A stretch of DNA of 64,000 nt from assembly GCA_046351595.1 (NCBI GenBank), contig JAXLYE010000006.1, positions 496,001 to 560,000 on the forward strand, written 5' to 3'. The stretch comes from JAXLYE01 sp046351595. Lineage in GTDB: Bacteria; Myxococcota_A; Polyangia; Palsa-1104; JAEUJZ01. The position numbers were made by a program, and so were the translations under genes. How positions within the stretch are numbered: the stretch's first letter is position 1; each line of letters starts with the position of its first letter. This document shows, piece by piece, positions 25,500 to 33,673 of the stretch. The notes beneath the pieces were generated by a model, which worked only from the letters and a program-made list of their open reading frames with translations, had not been told where the DNA came from and did no database searches.

Positions 25500-26936
25500 A
25501 TGACGAGGTCGCTGGTCGCCTGGGGAGGGGCCTTGTGCGGGGTGCTGGCCTGGGGACATTCCCCGACGGCACGGGCCGCGATCGCGGTGGAGCTCGTGGT
25601 GCCGAGCCCGGGTCCCTCCGAGCTCGAGCCGCCGCCCGCCGGGGAGCAGGCGGTGCGCTGGGCGCTGCCGCGCGGCAAGCGCCAGGTGGTGAAGATCAAG
25701 GCGGCGCCGCGGCGCGACGCGCTGACGCTGGGCCAGACCCGGGGCGAAACCGCGCTGCTCGTCAGCGATACGAACCCGGTGCGCGGCGCCGGCTGCAAGC
25801 AGTGGCTGCGCGCCGAGCCCGCCGGCTACGTCTGCGCCGCCGAGGTGACGGTGCGCAGCGGCTGGCTGTCGTCACCGCCGGCCGCCGAGCTGGCGACGGC
25901 GTGGCAGCGGCTGCGCTACGGCGTGGTGCGCGCGGTGCAGACGCAGGTGCGCGGCGGCGCCGGCCGCTTCTTGCGCGCGCTGCTGCGCCGCGGCGACGGC
26001 GTGACCGTGACCCGGACGCTCGGGCAGGAGGTGCAGCTCGTCGGCCGCCAGCGCCTGGCCGCCGCGGACGTGCAGCTGGTGACGCCGCCGCAGGTCAAGC
26101 CGGTGCCGATCGGCGGGCTGCCGCCGGGCCAGCGGGTCGCCTGGGCGGTGCCGCCGCAGGGCGAGAGCCTGGTGCCGCTGTACCTGCCCGGCCAGCAGCA
26201 GCCGGCGGCGTACGCGCCGCGCTATACCGTCCTTCACTATAGTGCTCAGAACTATAGTCCTCCCAGCTATAGTGGTACGAGCTATAGCTCTCCGACGTAT
26301 ACCGCCATAAGCTACAGCGGCCACCACACCGGAGCCCACGCGCCCGGCGGCAGCCCGGCGGCGCCGCGGGTGACGGTGACCGTGCCCGAGGACGCGGTGC
26401 TGCAGCCGGGGCTCGGCGCCAGCGAGGCGGGCCCCGGCCGCACCTTCGAGATCGAGACGGCCCACCTCCGCCGCTTCACGCCGGCCGCGCCGCCGCCCGA
26501 GATCGGACCGGACGAGCGCTGGCTCGACATCTCGATCGGCGATCAGGTGGCGACCGCGTACGTCGGCCGCACGCCGGCGTTCGCGACCCTGGTCTCGACC
26601 GGCTCGGCGACGCGGCCGGGCTCGTTCTTCATCTACCGGAAGTACCTGACGCAGACCATGGCCAACCTGTCGGGCGCCAGCTCTCAGTACGACTACCGCG
26701 AGGTCCCGTGGGCGCAGTTCTTCGACGGGCGCATCGGCCTGCACGCGGTGCTGTGGCACGATCTGCTCGGGCACCCGGTCTCGCACGGCTGCATCAACCT
26801 GAGCCCGCCGTCGGCGCAGCAGCTGTTCGCCTTCACCGGCCCGCCGCTGCCCCCGGGCTGGCACAGCGTCACCGGCGCCGCCCCGGACAGCGACCCGGCG
26901 GCGCTGCGCGGCACGCGCGTGGTCGTCCGCAGGTAG
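25500..26936 (+). CDS. Exported L,D-transpeptidase (YkuD domain)
   Basis: A 478-residue cell-wall enzyme predicted to act in the periplasm. A signal peptide ends near ARA. An SH3-like region occupies about 60-200. The catalytic YkuD domain is C-terminal (about 340-478), with the invariant SHGCINL; Cys431 is the nucleophile and His429 its partner. L,D-transpeptidases make 3-3 peptidoglycan cross-links or attach lipoproteins to the wall. Between them (about 240-275) lies a seven-copy pentapeptide repeat of the type xYSxx, encoded by unusually AT-rich codons with an exact 15-bp period. The gene has an extended -10 promoter and only a very short leader. Confidence 0.85.
   Translation: MTRSLVAWGGALCGVLAWGHSPTARAAIAVELVVPSPGPSELEPPPAGEQAVRWALPRGKRQVVKIKAAPRRDALTLGQTRGETALLVSDTNPVRGAGCKQWLRAEPAGYVCAAEVTVRSGWLSSPPAAELATAWQRLRYGVVRAVQTQVRGGAGRFLRALLRRGDGVTVTRTLGQEVQLVGRQRLAAADVQLVTPPQVKPVPIGGLPPGQRVAWAVPPQGESLVPLYLPGQQQPAAYAPRYTVLHYSAQNYSPPSYSGTSYSSPTYTAISYSGHHTGAHAPGGSPAAPRVTVTVPEDAVLQPGLGASEAGPGRTFEIETAHLRRFTPAAPPPEIGPDERWLDISIGDQVATAYVGRTPAFATLVSTGSATRPGSFFIYRKYLTQTMANLSGASSQYDYREVPWAQFFDGRIGLHAVLWHDLLGHPVSHGCINLSPPSAQQLFAFTGPPLPPGWHSVTGAAPDSDPAALRGTRVVVRR
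26219..26325 (+). repeat. 15-bp periodic CTATAG-type repeat encoding (x)Y(S/T)xx pentapeptides
   Basis: CTATAG or a one- or two-base variant recurs at 26222, 26237, 26252, 26267, 26282, 26297 and 26312, exactly every 15 bp. It encodes seven Tyr-Ser/Thr pentapeptides. TAT and AGT codons are used here although the flanking coding DNA strongly prefers GC-ending codons. Confidence 0.85.
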
Positions 26937-26957
26937 GTGGCGCCCGGCGGCGCGTGT

Positions 26958-28163
26958 TCACACGCCCGGCGTCGGCGGGTGGACGATCTTCACCAGGCCC
27001 TGCAGGCGCTTGGAGATGTGGACCTTGTTGTCCTTGTCGACGATGATCGCGCCGGCGTCGGGGAAGGACTCGATCAAGCGCAGACCCTCGGTCGGTCCGA
27101 GGATCAGCACCGCGTCGTCGAGCCCGTCCGCGGTCGTCGCGTCCTTGGCGTAGACCGTGACCGAGCGCGCCGCGCGGGCGGGCTGGCCGGTGCGCGGATC
27201 GAGGATGTGGTGGTAGCGCACGCCGTCCTTGATGAAGGCGCGCTCGTAGTCGCCCGCCGTCGAGAACGCGTGGTCGCTGACCGGGCAGACGGCGAAGTAG
27301 TCGCCGGGGTCGGTGCTGCGCGGGTCGCGCACGCCGGCCATGAAGGGCTGGCCGTCTTTGCTGCCGAACAGCATCAGGTCGCCGCCGGCCTGCACCATGC
27401 CGCTCGGGAGGCCCTGCTTCTTCAAGAGCGCGACCGCGGCGTCGACGGCGTAGCCCTTGCCGATGCCGCCCAGGTTGATGGCCATGCCGGCCCTGCCCAG
27501 GCGCACGGTGCGGGCCTTTTCGTCGACCCAGATCTGGCGCCAGTCGATCAGCGACAGGCGGCGGCGCAGCTCCGCCGGATCCGGCAGCTCGGGCGTCAGA
27601 TCTTCGTCGAAGCGCCACAGGCCGCGCAGCGCGTAGAACGAGATGTCGAAGGCTCCGCGCGAGCGCTGCGAGTAGAGCAGCGAGCGCCTCACCACGTCGA
27701 GGACCTCGGGCGAGACCGCGACGGCGGCGCGGCCGGCGGCGGCGTTGATGCGCGACACCTCGCTGTCCGGCTGCCACGTCGTCATCAGCCGCTCCAGGCG
27801 GCGGATCTCGGCCAGCGCCATCTCGAGCTTGGGGCCGACCTCGGCCTCGCGCTGCGGCGACGGCGCGCCCGAGAGGTAGGCGCGCACCTGCACGAACGTG
27901 CCCATCGCGGTGCCGCTGCGCGTGACGTAGAAGCCGGTTGCCGCGGCGGACCCCGGCGGCACCGCGGGCGCCGGCGCGGTCGCCGACACAGTCGCCGACG
28001 GGGGCCCGGCGAGCGCGGAGCTGCCGACGAGCGCGAGGGCGGCGGACAGGCCGAGCGCGCGGGCTCGGCCCTTCGCCGCAGACCAAGCTGCAGACCAAGC
28101 TGTAGACACAGGCGAAGCGGACACTCGCGATGCGAACGCCAGGGATGCAAACGGACTGCGCAC
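26958..28163 (-). CDS. apbE: FAD:protein FMN transferase (ApbE family)
   Basis: A 401-residue exported enzyme that would covalently attach FMN to Thr residues of target flavoproteins such as Nqr/Rnf subunits. Family motifs run in order: TAMGTFVQVRAY (about 85), AGMAINLGGIGKGYAVD (about 226-243), QAGGDLMLFG (about 256), YHHILDPRTGQPA (about 315) and ADGLDDAVLILGP (about 345). The last two hold the Mg and FAD contacts. The start is a GTG; a promoter with GTGACA and TAGGGT 17 bp apart ends 6 nt upstream. The N-terminal 50 residues form a long signal sequence. It converges with the transpeptidase gene. No flavoprotein target is in the window. Confidence 0.88.
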   Translation of the reverse strand: MRSPFASLAFASRVSASPVSTAWSAAWSAAKGRARALGLSAALALVGSSALAGPPSATVSATAPAPAVPPGSAAATGFYVTRSGTAMGTFVQVRAYLSGAPSPQREAEVGPKLEMALAEIRRLERLMTTWQPDSEVSRINAAAGRAAVAVSPEVLDVVRRSLLYSQRSRGAFDISFYALRGLWRFDEDLTPELPDPAELRRRLSLIDWRQIWVDEKARTVRLGRAGMAINLGGIGKGYAVDAAVALLKKQGLPSGMVQAGGDLMLFGSKDGQPFMAGVRDPRSTDPGDYFAVCPVSDHAFSTAGDYERAFIKDGVRYHHILDPRTGQPARAARSVTVYAKDATTADGLDDAVLILGPTEGLRLIESFPDAGAIIVDKDNKVHISKRLQGLVKIVHPPTPGV

Positions 28164-28169
28164 GACCGC

Positions 28170-28198
28170 ACCCTAGCGCGGCAAATCGGCGCTGTCAC
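28170..28198 (-). promoter_or_regulatory. Promoter of the apbE gene, leaderless type
   Basis: Reading leftward: GTGACA (28198-28193), 17 bp, TAGGGT (28175-28170). The -10 ends 6 nt before the GTG start at 28163. Confidence 0.55.
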
Positions 28199-28308
28199 GC
28201 GGGCCGCTTCGTGCGACCCTCGGCGCAACGGAACGCCCTGGCTGGGGAGTCGACCGGCCGGCCGCAGTTGTGCAACCTCGGGCCCACTGCTCGAGAAGGA
28301 GGACAGCC

Positions 28309-28935
28309 ATGAACTTCACGATCTCGGTCCTGTCACTGGGTGCGGTCTTTGCGATGAGCCCGGGCAGCTGCGGCGGCACGGATCCGACGCCGCCGGCGGC
28401 CGACATGACCGCGGCCAAGGCGCAGTGGTACAAGACCTGCGGCGATCCGGTCTGCCGCGGCTACACGCCGCCGACGGGGGTCGCGCTGTGCACCAGCGAG
28501 AAGCTCGGCGATCCCTGCGCCACCGTCGGGCAGCAGTGTGATCCGAAGGACGGCTGCAACGCGCTGTACCGCTGCGCGACCGCGGATCCGACGATGCAGC
28601 CGGGCGGCTGTCCGATCTCGCGGCAGAAGTACAAGACGGACATCGCGTACCTGGACGACACCGCGCGGCAGCGCTTCGCCGACGAGCTGCACAAGATCCG
28701 GCTCGCGACCTACCGCTACAAGGCCGGCGGCCCGACGCGCCTGGGCTTCCTCATCGAGGACCACGAGCCCAGCGTCTCGATCGACGCGGAGCGCGACATG
28801 GTCGATCTGTACAGCTACACCAGCCTGGCCGTGGCGGCGCTGCAGGTGCAGGAGCAGCAGATCCGGGCGCTGCGCGAGGAGCTCGCGGAGCTGCGCAAGC
28901 AGCTGCAAAAGGGGAGCAAGGCCCGCGCCCGCTGA
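28309..28935 (+). CDS. Exported protein with S74 intramolecular-chaperone domain
   Basis: A 208-residue exported protein, possibly lipidated at Cys21 (SPGSC). A Cys-rich middle (44-101) is followed by a domain like the C-terminal chaperone of endosialidase tail fibres (peptidase S74): the Ser-Lys dyad S104/K109 in SRQKYK, then RLATYRYK, a RLGFLIEDHEP segment (145-155), the VDLYSYTSLAVAALQVQEQQI helix and a coiled coil. In tail fibres this domain trimerises the protein and then cleaves itself off. Here it sits on a short envelope protein rather than a fibre. AAGGAGG precedes the ATG. Confidence 0.7.
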   Translation: MNFTISVLSLGAVFAMSPGSCGGTDPTPPAADMTAAKAQWYKTCGDPVCRGYTPPTGVALCTSEKLGDPCATVGQQCDPKDGCNALYRCATADPTMQPGGCPISRQKYKTDIAYLDDTARQRFADELHKIRLATYRYKAGGPTRLGFLIEDHEPSVSIDAERDMVDLYSYTSLAVAALQVQEQQIRALREELAELRKQLQKGSKARAR

Positions 28936-28965
28936 GGCCCGCTCCGTCGCTGTACGCTTCCCCGC

Positions 28966-28994
28966 TTGCGACAAAGGGCCTTGCCCTTTAGGCT
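28966..28994 (+). promoter_or_regulatory. Promoter of the response-regulator gene, leaderless type
   Basis: TTGCGA (28966-28971), 17 bp, TAGGCT (28989-28994); the -10 ends 7 nt before the GTG at 29002. Confidence 0.5.
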
Positions 28995-29001
28995 GCGCGC
29001 C

Positions 29002-29904
29002 GTGTCGAGCATCCTGGTCATCGAAGACGAGCCCGATCTCCAGCAGGTCCTCGAGTACAACCTGACTCGGGCCGGACACAGCGTGCGCTGCGCGGGGCGC
29101 GGCAGCGACGGGCTGCGGCTGGCCCAGGAGCAGCCGCCCGACCTGGTGCTGCTCGATGTGATGCTGCCGGATCTGTCGGGCACGCAGGTGTGCGGCGCGC
29201 TCAAGGCCGACCCGCGCACCAAGCACGTGCCGGTGGTGATGGTGAGCGCGCGCGGCGAAGAGATCGATCGCATCGTCGGCTTCGAGCTCGGCGCGGATGA
29301 TTATGTGGTGAAGCCGTTCTCGGTGCGCGAGCTGCTCTTGCGCATCCAGGCGGTGCTGCGCCGCGCCGAGCTGCACGCCGGCAAGCCGGTGGCGGAGCGG
29401 ACGGGTGAGCGACCGACGGAGCGGACGGCCGAGCGGCCGGCGGAGCGACCGGGCGAACGACTGGGTGAAAGACCTGGCGAACGCGCTGTTGAACGTTCTG
29501 GCGAACGATCTGTTGAACGTTCTATTGAACGATCTGTTGAACGCTCTGGCGAGCGCGCCCCGGCCCGCGACGAGGCGGCGTCCGAGGTGCTCTTGTGCGG
29601 GCCGCTGCGGGTCGATCGCGCCGCGCACCGTGTCTGGGTCGAGGAGCGCGAGATCAAGCTGACGGCGCTGGAGTTCCGGCTGCTGGTGACGCTGTACGAT
29701 CACAAGAACCGCGTGCTCACGCGCGCCCAGCTGCTCGACGAGGTGTGGAACATCGCGGCCGAGATCACGACGCGCACCGTCGACACCCATGTCAAGCGCC
29801 TGCGCGAGAAGCTGGGCGCGGCCGGGCAGCTGATCACGACCGTGCGCGGCGTCGGCTACCGCTTCACCGAAGAGGCGCTGGACGCGGCGCCGAGCGCGGA
29901 CTGA
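29002..29904 (+). CDS. OmpR/PhoB-family response regulator with ER-repeat linker
   Basis: A 300-residue DNA-binding response regulator. The receiver domain has the acidic pocket (ED at 8-9), phospho-acceptor D52 in LLDVMLPD, and the conserved Lys in DDYVVKPFS. The C-terminal winged helix is complete (LTALEFRLLVTLYDHKNRVLTRAQLLDEVW by position, ending in TTVRGVGYRF). Between them lies an abnormally long linker (about residues 128-185) of roughly 13 four-residue repeats of the type xxER or ERSx. The start is GTG, directly behind a leaderless-type promoter; the M-like upstream frame is not used. No sensor kinase gene is adjacent, so the partner is unknown. Confidence 0.88.
   Translation: MSSILVIEDEPDLQQVLEYNLTRAGHSVRCAGRGSDGLRLAQEQPPDLVLLDVMLPDLSGTQVCGALKADPRTKHVPVVMVSARGEEIDRIVGFELGADDYVVKPFSVRELLLRIQAVLRRAELHAGKPVAERTGERPTERTAERPAERPGERLGERPGERAVERSGERSVERSIERSVERSGERAPARDEAASEVLLCGPLRVDRAAHRVWVEEREIKLTALEFRLLVTLYDHKNRVLTRAQLLDEVWNIAAEITTRTVDTHVKRLREKLGAAGQLITTVRGVGYRFTEEALDAAPSAD
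29394..29559 (+). repeat. 12-bp periodic repeat in the response-regulator linker
   Basis: About 13 copies of a 12-bp unit encode alternating ER and S/P/T residues. Composition drifts along the array from GC-rich (gagcgg) to AT-rich (gaacgttct) versions. Confidence 0.8.
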
Positions 29905-29919
29905 GCGCCGCCGCCGCGC

Positions 29920-31182
29920 TCACTTGCCGTCGCGAACCAGCTCGCTGAGCAGGGCCAGCGCCGCGCCCTGATCCGCGGAGTCGACGTAGATGTAGATGTC
30001 CGTCAGGCTGGTGATCATCTCGAGGATGTTGATGCGCCGCCGCGCCAGCACCGCCGTGATCTCGGCCAGCACGCCCGGCGTCTGCAGGAACTCCGGAGAG
30101 CGCAGCCGCACCTCGGCCACGCCCGGCCGCAGCGTCACGTTCGACAGCGGCATCTGCGCCTCGGTCATGCACTTGTGCAAGAGGCGATAGGCGCGCTCGC
30201 CGTCGGTCTGCTTGAGGTACAGGCAGATGAAGCTGTCGTTGGTGTTGGTCGCGCAGATCGGGATGTCGGCCTGGCCCAGCACCGTCGCCAGGCTGCCGAG
30301 GATGCCGGTGCGCGCGGACAGCTCCTTGCCGACCAGCGTCACCATCGACAGCGGCTCCTGCCGCGCGTGCACGCTCGGGCTGCTCGAGCCCAGGACCGAG
30401 GTGCCGCTGGCGGCGAGCGCCTCCTGGCGGCGGTAGTCGACGACGCGCACGCGCATGCCCTCGGGCTTGTAGCGCAGCGCCCGCGGGTGCACGACACGCG
30501 CGCCGCGCGACGCCATGACCTCGAGGTCGGCGACGGACAGCTCCTCGATCAGCTTGGGATCCTCGGCCAGGCGCGGGTCCGCCGACAGGATACCCTCGAC
30601 GTCGGTGATGATGGTGACCTCGTCGGCATCGAGGAAGCGGCCGACCAGCACCGCCGAGATGTCCGAGCCGCCGCGCCCGAGCGTCGTCAGGTCGCCGCGG
30701 CTGGAGCGGCCGAAGAAGCCCGAGAACACCGGCACCACACCGCGCCGCAGCGCCGGCACCACGCGCTGCTGGAACAGCCGCCGCGACTCGTCCTCGCGCA
30801 CATCGAGCGGCCGCTCCTCGTTGATCTTCTGCGCGGCCAGCGGCGAGGCGTCGTCGCAGTCGACGAGCAGCGGCCAGGTCTCGCCCGCCGTCGGCACGAG
30901 CGGCAGCGCCTCGAGCCCGAGCGAGCGCAGCGCCGCGGTCAGAAGGTGCACGCTCTTCTCTTCGCCGAGCGCCGCGACGCGGTACACCGACTGCGCGTCG
31001 ATGTGCCGGTCGGTCACCGTGTACACGGAGTTGAGCAGCAGGTTCGTATCGTTGCCCTGCGCCGAGACCACGACCGCGACCTGGTCGCCGCCGTGAAGGA
31101 GCTGCGCGACGGTCTGCGCGGCGCGGCGCACGCGATCCGCGGTCTCGATGGAGGTCCCTCCGTACTTCAGGACGCGTCTCAT
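29920..31182 (-). CDS. lysC: Aspartate kinase
   Basis: A 420-residue aspartokinase, the first enzyme of the aspartate pathway to lysine, methionine and threonine. The N-terminal kinase motif KYGGTSI (6-12), SGFFGRSSRGDLTTLGRGGSD (about 157-177, given by position) and the VVHPRAL segment are intact. Two ACT domains follow (about 275-420; LSARTGILGSLATVL and TPGVLAEITAVLARRRINI), the usual sites of lysine/threonine feedback. Its ATG overlaps the stop of lysA (ATGA), so the pair is translationally coupled and would be made together for diaminopimelate and lysine supply. Confidence 0.93.
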   Translation of the reverse strand: MRRVLKYGGTSIETADRVRRAAQTVAQLLHGGDQVAVVVSAQGNDTNLLLNSVYTVTDRHIDAQSVYRVAALGEEKSVHLLTAALRSLGLEALPLVPTAGETWPLLVDCDDASPLAAQKINEERPLDVREDESRRLFQQRVVPALRRGVVPVFSGFFGRSSRGDLTTLGRGGSDISAVLVGRFLDADEVTIITDVEGILSADPRLAEDPKLIEELSVADLEVMASRGARVVHPRALRYKPEGMRVRVVDYRRQEALAASGTSVLGSSSPSVHARQEPLSMVTLVGKELSARTGILGSLATVLGQADIPICATNTNDSFICLYLKQTDGERAYRLLHKCMTEAQMPLSNVTLRPGVAEVRLRSPEFLQTPGVLAEITAVLARRRINILEMITSLTDIYIYVDSADQGAALALLSELVRDGK

Positions 31183-32471
31183 GGCAGCTTCACCCCTTCG
31201 TCGGCAAAGGTGCGGGTCAGGTCTTCGTAGGTCTCGGCGCGGCGGATGCGACGGAGCTCGCTGCCGTCGATTAGGTACTCGGCGCACAGGAGGTGCAGGT
31301 TGTAGCGGCTGGCCATCGCGAAGCCGTAGGCGCCGGCGTCATAGACGATCAGTCCGTCGCCGGCGCGCGGCGTGCCGAGGCGGCGTCCCTTGCCCAGGAA
31401 GTCGCTGGACTCGCAGATCGGGCCGACGACGTCGAACTCGTCGACGGACCCGTTGGGCGCGCCGGCGGCGGACTCCTCGAGCAGCTCGATGTGGTGGTAG
31501 GCGCCGTAGAGGCACGGCCGGATCAGCTGCGCCATCGACGCGTCGGTGACGAGGAAGCGCTTGCAGCCGTTGTCCTTGATGCCGAGCACGCGGCCGACGA
31601 GCGCGCCGGCCCGCCCGACCAGGCTGCGCCCCGGCTCCATCCACAGCGACACGCCCAGACCGTTCAGCAGCGGCCGCAGCGCCGCGATCAGCTCGGCCGG
31701 CGTCGCGATCTCGTCGCGCCCGCGGCTGTAATCGATGCCCAGGCCGCCGCCGACGTCGAGGATGTCGATGCGGTGGCCGTCGCCGCGCAGCTCGGCGATG
31801 AGCCGCACCATGCCGCGCGCCGCGTCGAGCTCGGGCTGCACCGACTTGAGCGTCGAGCCGAGGTGGCAGTGCAGCCCGTGCACGGCGATGCGCGGCAGCC
31901 CGCGCAGCCGCGGCCGGATCCGATCCAGCGACGCCGCCGGCAGCCCGAACTTGCTGTCGAGCAGCCCGGTCGAGATGTACGGGTGGACCTGCGCGTCGAT
32001 GTCCGGGTTCACGCGCAGCAGCACCCGCGCCGTGCGCCCGAGCGCTTCGCAGCGCTGCGCCACGTTCTCGAGATCGAACTCGCTGTCGATCGAGATCAGG
32101 GTGTCGGCGGCGAGCGCCGCGTCGAGCTCCTCGCGCCGCTTGCCGTTGCCGTGCAGCAGCATCCGGCTCGCCGAGAAGCCGGTGTCGAGCGCCAGCCGCA
32201 GCTCGTTGGCCGAGACGACGATGGCGCCCGCGCCCCAGCCCGCGAGACGCCGCAGCAGCACCGGGTTGTGGTTGGCCTTCACCGCATAGCCGACGACCGC
32301 GTCGAGCCCGGCGACCGCGTCCGCGTAGGCGCGGAAGTCGGCGCGCAGCTGCTCGGCGCTGTAGACGAAAAACGGCGTCGGCAGGCCGGCCTCGAGCAGG
32401 CGCCCGAGGCGCACCCCTTCGAGGAACAGACCGCCCTGCTCGCGACGAAACACTGGCTGCTGTACAGACAC
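31179..32471 (-). CDS. lysA: Diaminopimelate decarboxylase
   Basis: A 430-residue PLP enzyme that converts meso-diaminopimelate to lysine. The PLP lysine is K65 in GYAVKANHN; HCHLGS, DVGGGLGIDY and EPGRSLVG follow in the barrel, and GPICESSDFL with its Cys plus DAGAYGFAMASRYN in the C-terminal domain complete the substrate site across the dimer. It has a GTG start behind an extended -10 (TGATATAAG) that ends 6 nt upstream, so it heads a leaderless operon with lysC. Confidence 0.93.
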   Translation of the reverse strand: MSVQQPVFRREQGGLFLEGVRLGRLLEAGLPTPFFVYSAEQLRADFRAYADAVAGLDAVVGYAVKANHNPVLLRRLAGWGAGAIVVSANELRLALDTGFSASRMLLHGNGKRREELDAALAADTLISIDSEFDLENVAQRCEALGRTARVLLRVNPDIDAQVHPYISTGLLDSKFGLPAASLDRIRPRLRGLPRIAVHGLHCHLGSTLKSVQPELDAARGMVRLIAELRGDGHRIDILDVGGGLGIDYSRGRDEIATPAELIAALRPLLNGLGVSLWMEPGRSLVGRAGALVGRVLGIKDNGCKRFLVTDASMAQLIRPCLYGAYHHIELLEESAAGAPNGSVDEFDVVGPICESSDFLGKGRRLGTPRAGDGLIVYDAGAYGFAMASRYNLHLLCAEYLIDGSELRRIRRAETYEDLTRTFADEGVKLP

Positions 32472-32477
32472 GCGCGC

Positions 32478-32486
32478 CTTATATCA
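32478..32486 (-). promoter_or_regulatory. Extended -10 promoter of the lysA-lysC operon
   Basis: On the minus strand, TGATATAAG: TGn followed by TATAAG. It ends 6 nt before the GTG start of lysA, so the transcript should begin at the start codon. No attenuator or lysine riboswitch fits in this space. Confidence 0.6.
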
Positions 32487-32601
32487 CGCCTTGCCGAGGG
32501 CAACGCCGGCGCATTGCGGGCGGCGAGCGGCGGCCCGGCCCGGCCCTGCGCAAGCGTGAAGCGGGGTGCCGCCCTGCGCGATCTGTGCGAACCTTGGGCG
32601 C

Positions 32602-33609
32602 ATGTCTGCACCTGAAGATCGCTCAGAAGACGCGCCGCAGGCTCTGTCGAAGCCTCGGGCCGCGTCCTTCGCTTCCGTCGAAGACACCGCCGCGCGGCTG
32701 CGCGCCACCGGCTACATCGCCGACCGCCGCATCGCCACCGCCGCGTTCCTCGCCGACCGCCTGCAGAAGCCGGTCCTCGTCGAGGGCCCGGCCGGCTGCG
32801 GCAAGACCGAGCTGGCAAAAGCGCTGGCGCAGGCGCTGGGCACCGACCTCTTGCGCCTGCAGTGTTACGAGGGGCTCGACGAGGCCAAGGCGCTGTACGA
32901 GTGGGCCTATCCGAAGCAGCTTCTGTACACGCAGATCCTGCGCGACAAGATCGGAGAGCTCATCACCGCCGCCGGCACGCTCGCCGAGGCGGTCGGCCGC
33001 ATCGCCGCGCAGGAGGACGCATTCTTCTCGGAGAAGTTCCTGCTCGAGCGGCCGCTGCTCAAGGCGCTGCGCTCCGAGCACCGCGTCGTGCTGCTGATCG
33101 ACGAGGTCGATCGCGCCGAGGCCGAGTTCGAGGCGTTCCTGCTCGAGGTGCTGTCCGACTTCCAGGTGTCGATCCCGGAGCTCGGCACGCTGAAGGCGCG
33201 GCACGTGCCGCTGGTCGTCCTGACCTCGAACAACGCGCGCGAGATGACCGACGCGCTCAAGCGCCGCTGCCTGTACCTCAACGTCACGTTCCCGGATCTC
33301 GAGCGCGAGAAGGAGATCGTGAGCGCCCGGCTGCCCGAGGCACCGGCGCGCCTGGTCGCCGAGGTGGTGCGCACGGTGCAGGCGCTGCGCGGGCTCGACA
33401 TGAAGAAGCAGCCGAGCGTGGCCGAGACGCTGGAGTGGACGCGCGCGCTGCTGGCGCTGAACGCGCAGCACCTGGATCCGGCGCTGTGTCAGGACACGCT
33501 CAACCTCGTGCTCAAGTACGAAGGGGATCTCGAGCGCGCGCAGGAGAAGCTCGGCGAGATCCTCAAGCCGCAGGGCGCGGCGGATCCGTCGGGGACGAAG
33601 AGCAACTGA
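32602..33609 (+). CDS. MoxR-family AAA+ ATPase
   Basis: A 335-residue chaperone-like ATPase. Walker A GPAGCGKT (62-69), Walker B LLIDEVDRAE (about 166), sensor 1 LTSNNARE and the arginine-finger region RRCLYLNV are all present. The C-terminal lid (about 250-320) is typical for MoxR proteins that activate metal-centre or vWA-domain partners. No vWA partner lies next to it; the vWA protein at 7936-9285 is secreted and not a likely client. The ATG at 32602 begins a hydrophilic N-terminus; no clear Shine-Dalgarno sequence is present. Confidence 0.85.
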   Translation: MSAPEDRSEDAPQALSKPRAASFASVEDTAARLRATGYIADRRIATAAFLADRLQKPVLVEGPAGCGKTELAKALAQALGTDLLRLQCYEGLDEAKALYEWAYPKQLLYTQILRDKIGELITAAGTLAEAVGRIAAQEDAFFSEKFLLERPLLKALRSEHRVVLLIDEVDRAEAEFEAFLLEVLSDFQVSIPELGTLKARHVPLVVLTSNNAREMTDALKRRCLYLNVTFPDLEREKEIVSARLPEAPARLVAEVVRTVQALRGLDMKKQPSVAETLEWTRALLALNAQHLDPALCQDTLNLVLKYEGDLERAQEKLGEILKPQGAADPSGTKSN

Positions 33610-33673
33610 GCCGGCCGCGGCGCTCGGAGGACCGTCGCGGAAGACGCCCCATCGCGGTCGCGCACCGCGCCGC

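Noticed and set aside
29480..29550. TetR-like operators (TTGAACG boxes) inside the response-regulator gene
   Set aside because: These boxes arise from the repeated codons of the ER linker and lack the paired dyad spacing of the true operator at 4915-4946.
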